Assembly (NCBI GenBank): GCA_048499455.1
Contig: JASNZV010000014.1
Location: forward strand, 124,001-188,000
Length of the DNA stretch: 64,000 nt
Source: CFX5 sp023384495
GTDB lineage: Bacteria; Chloroflexota; Anaerolineae; Caldilineales; Caldilineaceae
Reading direction: 5' to 3'
The translations under genes were made by a program, and so were the position numbers. Shown in pieces: positions 59,802 to 64,000 of this stretch. The first letter of the stretch is position 1, and each line of letters starts with the position of its first letter. The notes below the pieces were generated by a model. It saw only the letters and a program-made list of their open reading frames with translations, was not told the origin of the DNA and searched no databases.

Positions 59802-59840
59802 AAAAGGGACGTTCGTGTTGACAGCACGAGTGTCCTTTTT
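59802..59840 (+). terminator. Intrinsic terminator after the 39-aa gene
   Basis: AAAAGGGAC, then TCGTG, pair with CACGA and GTCCTTTT across a 7-base loop with one internal mismatch pair, ending in TTTTT. Confidence 0.8.
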
Positions 59841-59954
59841 CTTTACTCTGATAGAATTTTACTCTAATTGCCTAACACTGTCAATGCTTGTAGAGCCGCA
59901 TGGGTGCTATCCCATCCAAGAGGGTATCTACGCAAATCAAAGGCAGCGGCGATT

Positions 59955-60509
59955 TCAGTCGCTACTACGTTTTCCCAAAGGGACCGGCCACGTCAGCAGC
60001 GGCGCGTCCCCATTCCAGTGGAGACCGTGACGCGGGTGGCCGGCTTTGGTCCACCCGCCCACAATCTGTAGCGGGCAACGGGCATGCGCAGCAATGAAGG
60101 CGCGCACGGCTGCTACGCGCTGCGTGTAGCGTTCGATGTCAATGCCATTGGGGTTTCCCCAGCCGCCAACCAAACAGGCAGCCCGCGCGAGGGTCTCGAC
60201 CAGCACAGTATCGTTGTCTGGCCCAATCGCATCCGCCACGTCCAACGCATTGAGCGCCACCGGGTGGGGCGCGCGCCAGGCAAACAAGTTGACATACGTT
60301 ATCTGGCCAAAACCGTGGCGGCGCGCCCATGACTCCACCTTGCCCACAGTGGGGTCGCGGCGGGTGGCGTCGGCGCGCGAAGGGTTCTTGAGGATAACCG
60401 TCAGCGCCGGCCCGACGCCAATCTCCACCACCAGCCGGTAGCGGTAGCGCCCGGGCTGGGCCGGCAAACATTCGACCACCCGGCGTGACGGATTTCGCAC
60501 CTGTGGCAT
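59955..60509 (-). CDS. DUF1643 domain protein
   Basis: The 184-residue protein has the DUF1643 pattern: a beta-rich start, LTVILKNPSRADATRRDPTV (the NPS-A-D box), then GFGQITYVNLFAWRAPHP and CLVGGWGN. The family is of unknown biochemistry and is often found near mobile or phage genes. It ends 168 bp from the 39-aa gene. The gene follows the fucosidase by 12 bp on the same strand and may be cotranscribed. Confidence 0.85.
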   Translation of the reverse strand: MPQVRNPSRRVVECLPAQPGRYRYRLVVEIGVGPALTVILKNPSRADATRRDPTVGKVESWARRHGFGQITYVNLFAWRAPHPVALNALDVADAIGPDNDTVLVETLARAACLVGGWGNPNGIDIERYTQRVAAVRAFIAAHARCPLQIVGGWTKAGHPRHGLHWNGDAPLLTWPVPLGKRSSD

Positions 60510-60521
60510 GTCCCGTTGCGC

Positions 60522-61790
60522 CTACTTCAGAAACAGCTCCACCACCGGTACAATGACAGGGGGCGGTTGAATCGGCAATTCCAGCGTGAGCGTGTTGGCG
60601 GCAACCCCGCCAAGGGTCGTATTCTGGGCGGATTGATGGGGGTCGATCACCGACATCTTCAGCTCAGACCCATCGTTGAGCAACTGGGCGTAGGCCACCC
60701 GGTCTCCCAACCCAGGCAGGTGGACGTGGCGGAAGGGCCAGGCATAGAGGTGCAGATAGAGCCGGTTGCCCCGTTGGGTGTAGCGGCAATCGGGCGGCGG
60801 CGTAAAGTCGCTTGGGCCGCAGCCGTAGATTGACCGACCATGCAACCGCATCCACGCGCCGATGTCGCGCAGCCGCTCGACGGCCTGCGGCTCGAACTCG
60901 CCGCGCGCATTGGGCCCGACGTTGAGCAACAGGTTGCCATCTTTGGCCACACCATCCACCAACATACGGATGAGCATCGCGCTGCTCTTCCAGTCCAGGT
61001 TGTCGCGGTGATAGCCCCAACTGCCATTGAGCGTCTGACACGCCTCCCAGGTGACGGGCGTGCCGTCGACCATCATCCGCCCGGCGGGCTGATATTGCTC
61101 GGGCGTCTTGAGGTCGCCGCCAATGCCCAGACGGTCGTTGACCAGAATGTGCGGCTGAAGCTCGCGCACCATGGCCATTAGCTTCTCCGCCTGCCAGTCA
61201 TCCTTGCCTTTTCCCTTCGACCAGCCCCAGTCGCGGTCGGCATAGGAAAAGTCAAACCACATGATGTCGATCTCGCCAAACTGGGTGAGCAGCTCCCGCG
61301 TCTGGCCGTGCAGATATTCGACATATTTTCGGATGTCGCGCCCCTGATTGGCCTCGCGATAGGCCAGATTCTCGCGCATGGGGTGCAGCCCGTCCACGGG
61401 GAACTCCGGGTGATGCCAGTCGATGACCGAGTGATAGAAGCCGATCTTGAACCCTTCGCTGCGAAAGGCCTCCACAAAGGGCTTGAGCAGGTCGCGCCTG
61501 GCCGGCGTGTTGGTCGCCTTGTAGTCGGTGAGCGCCGAATCCCACAGGCAGAAACCATCGTGATGTTTGGTGGTCACCACCACATACTTCATGCCGGCGG
61601 CTTTGGCAACCTGCGCCCAGGCCGACGGATCGTAGAGGTCGGGGTCGAAATGGTCGAAGTATTTCTGGTACGCTTCGTCGCTGATCATCTCCCGGTTCTT
61701 GATCCACTCATGGCGCGCTGCCACCGAGTAGATGCCCCAGTGGATGAAGAGGCCAAATCGGTCATGGAGAAACCACTTTTTGTCTGGCAT
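60522..61790 (-). CDS. Alpha-L-fucosidase (GH29)-like enzyme
   Basis: The 422-residue protein has the GH29 features: FGLFIHWGIYSV at the N-terminus, VTTKHHDGFCLWDS, FKIGFYHSVIDWHHP and the nucleophile region DIMWFDFSYADRD with the catalytic Asp. The C-terminal beta domain (LHLYAWPFRHVHLPGLG) is present. It hydrolyses fucosides or similar sugars. There is no signal peptide, so it is cytoplasmic. AAGGAG lies eight bases before the ATG at 61790. The stem-loop repeat copy D lies 56 bp upstream. Confidence 0.9.
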   Translation of the reverse strand: MPDKKWFLHDRFGLFIHWGIYSVAARHEWIKNREMISDEAYQKYFDHFDPDLYDPSAWAQVAKAAGMKYVVVTTKHHDGFCLWDSALTDYKATNTPARRDLLKPFVEAFRSEGFKIGFYHSVIDWHHPEFPVDGLHPMRENLAYREANQGRDIRKYVEYLHGQTRELLTQFGEIDIMWFDFSYADRDWGWSKGKGKDDWQAEKLMAMVRELQPHILVNDRLGIGGDLKTPEQYQPAGRMMVDGTPVTWEACQTLNGSWGYHRDNLDWKSSAMLIRMLVDGVAKDGNLLLNVGPNARGEFEPQAVERLRDIGAWMRLHGRSIYGCGPSDFTPPPDCRYTQRGNRLYLHLYAWPFRHVHLPGLGDRVAYAQLLNDGSELKMSVIDPHQSAQNTTLGGVAANTLTLELPIQPPPVIVPVVELFLK

Positions 61791-61845
61791 TGTGTCGCTC
61801 CTTATTGCTGGAATTCTATTGTACGAACCACAAACGCACGTCGCC

Positions 61846-61928
61846 ATACGCAGCTCTCTTTGGAAACGAGAGTTTCTTTGCGGCTTTGGCCGAGTCCCAA
61901 TGCGAGTTTTCAAAGCAACCGCACCTTA
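61846..61928 (+). repeat. Interspersed stem-loop repeat, copy D (divergent)
   Basis: Begins ATACGCAGCTCT and ends GAGTTTTCAAAGCAACCGCACCTTA. TTTGGAAAC can pair with GTTTTCAAA through one G-U. The last three bases form the TAA of the membrane protein gene on the minus strand. Less similar than copies A to C. Confidence 0.65.
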
Positions 61929-64000
61929 ACGCATCCCCAGCGCCACACGCACCAGCAGAACTTGGTCATCCACCGCCGCGCCGGTTTCATCCACCACGGG
62001 CAGGCGCGCGCCGCTCGCCTCGTCATAAAGCCCCACGCGCACCTGATACTCTCCGCGCGGCAGCGGCTCGGGGAGCAACAGATGGTGCGTGTCCAACACC
62101 GCCTGCCCCGGCAGCCAGCGGTTGGTGTTGCTGGCGTAGCCAACCGGTCGGCGGTCTGCCTGCGCCCAGAGCCGCCCCGTGTCGTCGATCACATGCACGA
62201 AGACCTTGTACGAGCGGTTCATCTCCGCCCGCGCCAGCCAGGCAAGGTCAAGCTGCACCTGCCCCGGCGTCACCGCGAGTGCGTAGCCCTGGAGCGCCAC
62301 CTGGCCGGCGAACTCGACTTCCGGGTTGGCAAACGGCGGCGGTTGTGGTGTTCGTGTGGCGAGCAGCAGCGGCGGGCCGATCAGCAACAGCAGCCCGCCG
62401 AGCGTGGCAGCCGCAAGTTTTGGGCGCAGCCGCAGCGCCAGCACCAGCCAAATCAGAAATAGCAGAGCCGACAACCAGCGTGCAACCTGGCGCAACATCG
62501 TTGGAGCGTGTTCAATCTGAACGGTGTGTTCGCCGGCTGGCACCGCCACGCTCACGACGCCTAAGGGGTCGAGCGGTTGGGGTGTGACGGGCCAGCCATC
62601 GACCGTCGCCTGCCAGCCGGGAATCCAGAAGGCGTGGAGTGACAGGGTCCACGGGTCAGGAGAGGAGACATTGGCAACCAGGCGGTTTGGTGTAAGTTGA
62701 CTGGCTTGCATTTGAGCGCGCACCGGCGGCAGACCCGTGGTGACTGGCGATCCCGTTAGGATCAGGTCGCGCATGGTTACGCAATCGCTCAGCCCGGAGG
62801 TGCGCGGCACATATTCGTACGCCCAGACCCAGCACTCATTGCGCAGGTTGTCGGCCTGGTCATACTCGAAGGCGCGCAATCCGGCCAGATTGATGTGCTC
62901 CTCGCCCACCTGTGCGACCCCCAGCGAGCGCAACATGGCCGGCTCCAGCGGCAGGTTGCGTAGCCCGGCCACGCCAAACCAGAGCAAGAGCAGCACCAAG
63001 AGGCCCCCACCGAGCATACGCAGCTCCCGGCGGCGCGGCATGATTGCAGCCAACCCGCCGACAAAGAGCGCCAGCCCCAGCCACGCCGCCCCCAACCAGC
63101 GAAATGGGAACTGGAGAATTGCAACGGGCGGGAACTGCCGCCAGAGTGGGGCAGCGAGCGTGCTGGTCAGGAACAAAGCCAACAGGGAGGCTACCCCCCA
63201 GAACACCTGCTGTCCCCGCTGCTCCGGCATCAACTTGGACCCGTACACGACCAATCCGCTGGCTGCCAGCCCAACCAGCATCCAGGCTGCTAGCCCCAGT
63301 TCGGGCATACTGTGTTGATTCGCATAGTCGAGAAAAGGTGTCGGCGCAAGCAGAGCGGCGGGCGCTATGAGCCTCGCCAGATAGTCGCCCAGCGCTGCTG
63401 CCAGGTCGATCTGCTTGAGCCCGTCACGCTCCACCGCCGCCGGCAGCCAGTAGAAGGCGGACAGCGCGGCCCCGCTGAAGGCGGCGGCGGCCAACCAGGT
63501 CAGCGTGCGCATTCGCAGTGCATGGGGTGTGTTGGCCACCCACCAGAGCGCGTAGAGTAGGGCAAAGGGCAGGTAGAGCAGCGTGGAGAGAAAGTGCGTC
63601 ACGATCAGCAGCGCGACCGCGGCTGTTGCAGCCAGGTAGGTCCCCCAGCCGGGTTGTTTGACAAGTTGATAGATTGCCAAAAAAAGTAGCGGCCCCACCG
63701 CCAGCCCCAGGTGTTCGGCCAGGGCGCCGCGGAAATGCAAATTGGCCAGCAGGTAGGGGCTGAACACATAGACAAACGCTACGACTAGCCCGCCGCGCAA
63801 GCCGTACAGCGCCCGGCCCAGGGCAAAACTCGTCCACCCGGCCAGGAGGGTGATAAGGGTGAAACCGAGCTTGAAGGTCAGCACATAGCCGACCCCCGCC
63901 AGGCGGATCAACTCCCACAGCAGGTAGGGGAGCGGCGGGTAATAGGCAGGAACCGCATAGCCGTACGCTAACCCGTGATCGGGGAAGCGCAACGGAAACC
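61926..64000 (-). CDS. Polytopic membrane protein, truncated at the right edge
   Basis: The open frame continues to the window edge; a TTG at 63992 is probably internal, because FPLRFPDHGLAYGY is a typical inner segment of YfhO/glycosyltransferase-like membrane proteins. About 690 residues are seen. There are roughly ten membrane segments (YVLTFKLGFTLITLLAGW, HLGLAVGPLLFLAIYQLV), then a large periplasmic C-terminal part with PAGEHTVQIEH-type sequence and a last membrane segment (ALLFLIWLVLALRL). The function is probably envelope glycan or lipid related. Its stop codon lies in repeat copy D. Confidence 0.8.
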   Translation of the reverse strand, partial: FPLRFPDHGLAYGYAVPAYYPPLPYLLWELIRLAGVGYVLTFKLGFTLITLLAGWTSFALGRALYGLRGGLVVAFVYVFSPYLLANLHFRGALAEHLGLAVGPLLFLAIYQLVKQPGWGTYLAATAAVALLIVTHFLSTLLYLPFALLYALWWVANTPHALRMRTLTWLAAAAFSGAALSAFYWLPAAVERDGLKQIDLAAALGDYLARLIAPAALLAPTPFLDYANQHSMPELGLAAWMLVGLAASGLVVYGSKLMPEQRGQQVFWGVASLLALFLTSTLAAPLWRQFPPVAILQFPFRWLGAAWLGLALFVGGLAAIMPRRRELRMLGGGLLVLLLLWFGVAGLRNLPLEPAMLRSLGVAQVGEEHINLAGLRAFEYDQADNLRNECWVWAYEYVPRTSGLSDCVTMRDLILTGSPVTTGLPPVRAQMQASQLTPNRLVANVSSPDPWTLSLHAFWIPGWQATVDGWPVTPQPLDPLGVVSVAVPAGEHTVQIEHAPTMLRQVARWLSALLFLIWLVLALRLRPKLAAATLGGLLLLIGPPLLLATRTPQPPPFANPEVEFAGQVALQGYALAVTPGQVQLDLAWLARAEMNRSYKVFVHVIDDTGRLWAQADRRPVGYASNTNRWLPGQAVLDTHHLLLPEPLPRGEYQVRVGLYDEASGARLPVVDETGAAVDDQVLLVRVALGMR

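Noticed and set aside
1..64000. CRISPR array or rRNA genes
   Set aside because: No regularly spaced direct repeats of 24-40 bp and no rRNA-like sequence were seen.

Overview
This window is GC-rich bacterial chromosome with densely packed protein genes and no rRNA, complete tRNA or CRISPR array that I could find. The gene content suggests a Chloroflexota member, perhaps of an Anaerolineae- or Caldilineae-like class. The main clues are a three-gene locus (SCO1664-type kinase, DUF3090, MSMEG_4193-type phosphatase) known from Actinobacteria and Chloroflexi, a LexA with a Gram-positive-type SOS box upstream, STAND/TPR ATPases, a Tat-type lipoprotein transport system, and GH4 and GH29 glycosidases. 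This assignment is inference; no marker gene was compared.

Left part (1-24 kb). A truncated NACHT ATPase and an enolase-superfamily enzyme are followed by a small gene with two operator-like palindromes upstream. A 2-oxoacid dehydrogenase operon (E1 alpha, E1 beta, E2 with two E3-binding domains) runs on the minus strand. Divergent from it lies a two-gene pyruvate:ferredoxin oxidoreductase whose alpha/gamma subunit carries a C-terminal CBS pair. Next come a trans-sulfuration PLP enzyme, a lone acyl carrier protein, MobA, LexA (two candidate SOS boxes), a MazG-like protein, RecO, an Ldh-type dehydrogenase, a hydroxypyruvate isomerase-like protein, a STAND-TPR ATPase and a small membrane protein.

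Middle part (24-42 kb). A co-directional cluster encodes a dipeptide/oligopeptide-type ABC transporter. Its two ATPases are split to opposite ends, and a B12-binding-type radical SAM gene is translationally coupled to the first ATPase. The binding-protein gene is bracketed by two perfect stem-loops. Downstream are a PhyH-type dioxygenase, an 866-residue protein resembling glycan-active toroid enzymes, a GH4 glycosidase with its own sigma70-like promoter, a GNAT protein, a large FtsX-like permease and a cupin. Together they look like an uptake and processing locus for a glycosylated or peptide-like substrate.

Right part (42-64 kb). This holds an orphan receiver domain, tdk, the ribosomal operon rplU-rpmA-rpmE, and a TetR/HlyD/FtsX/ABC exporter operon. 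An O-antigen ligase-like protein, a YtcJ-like amidohydrolase and a nucleotidyltransferase-phosphohexomutase fusion sit beside the conserved three-gene locus. An intact IS5-family element with a TTA target duplication, a 39-codon gene with a perfect ribosome binding site, a DUF1643 protein, a GH29 fucosidase and a membrane protein running off the right edge complete the window.

The most unusual non-coding signal is a roughly 84-bp stem-loop repeat in four intergenic copies (7185, 14572, 42031, 61846). It has conserved blocks and partly compensated stems. Two copies supply the stop codon of a neighbouring gene.
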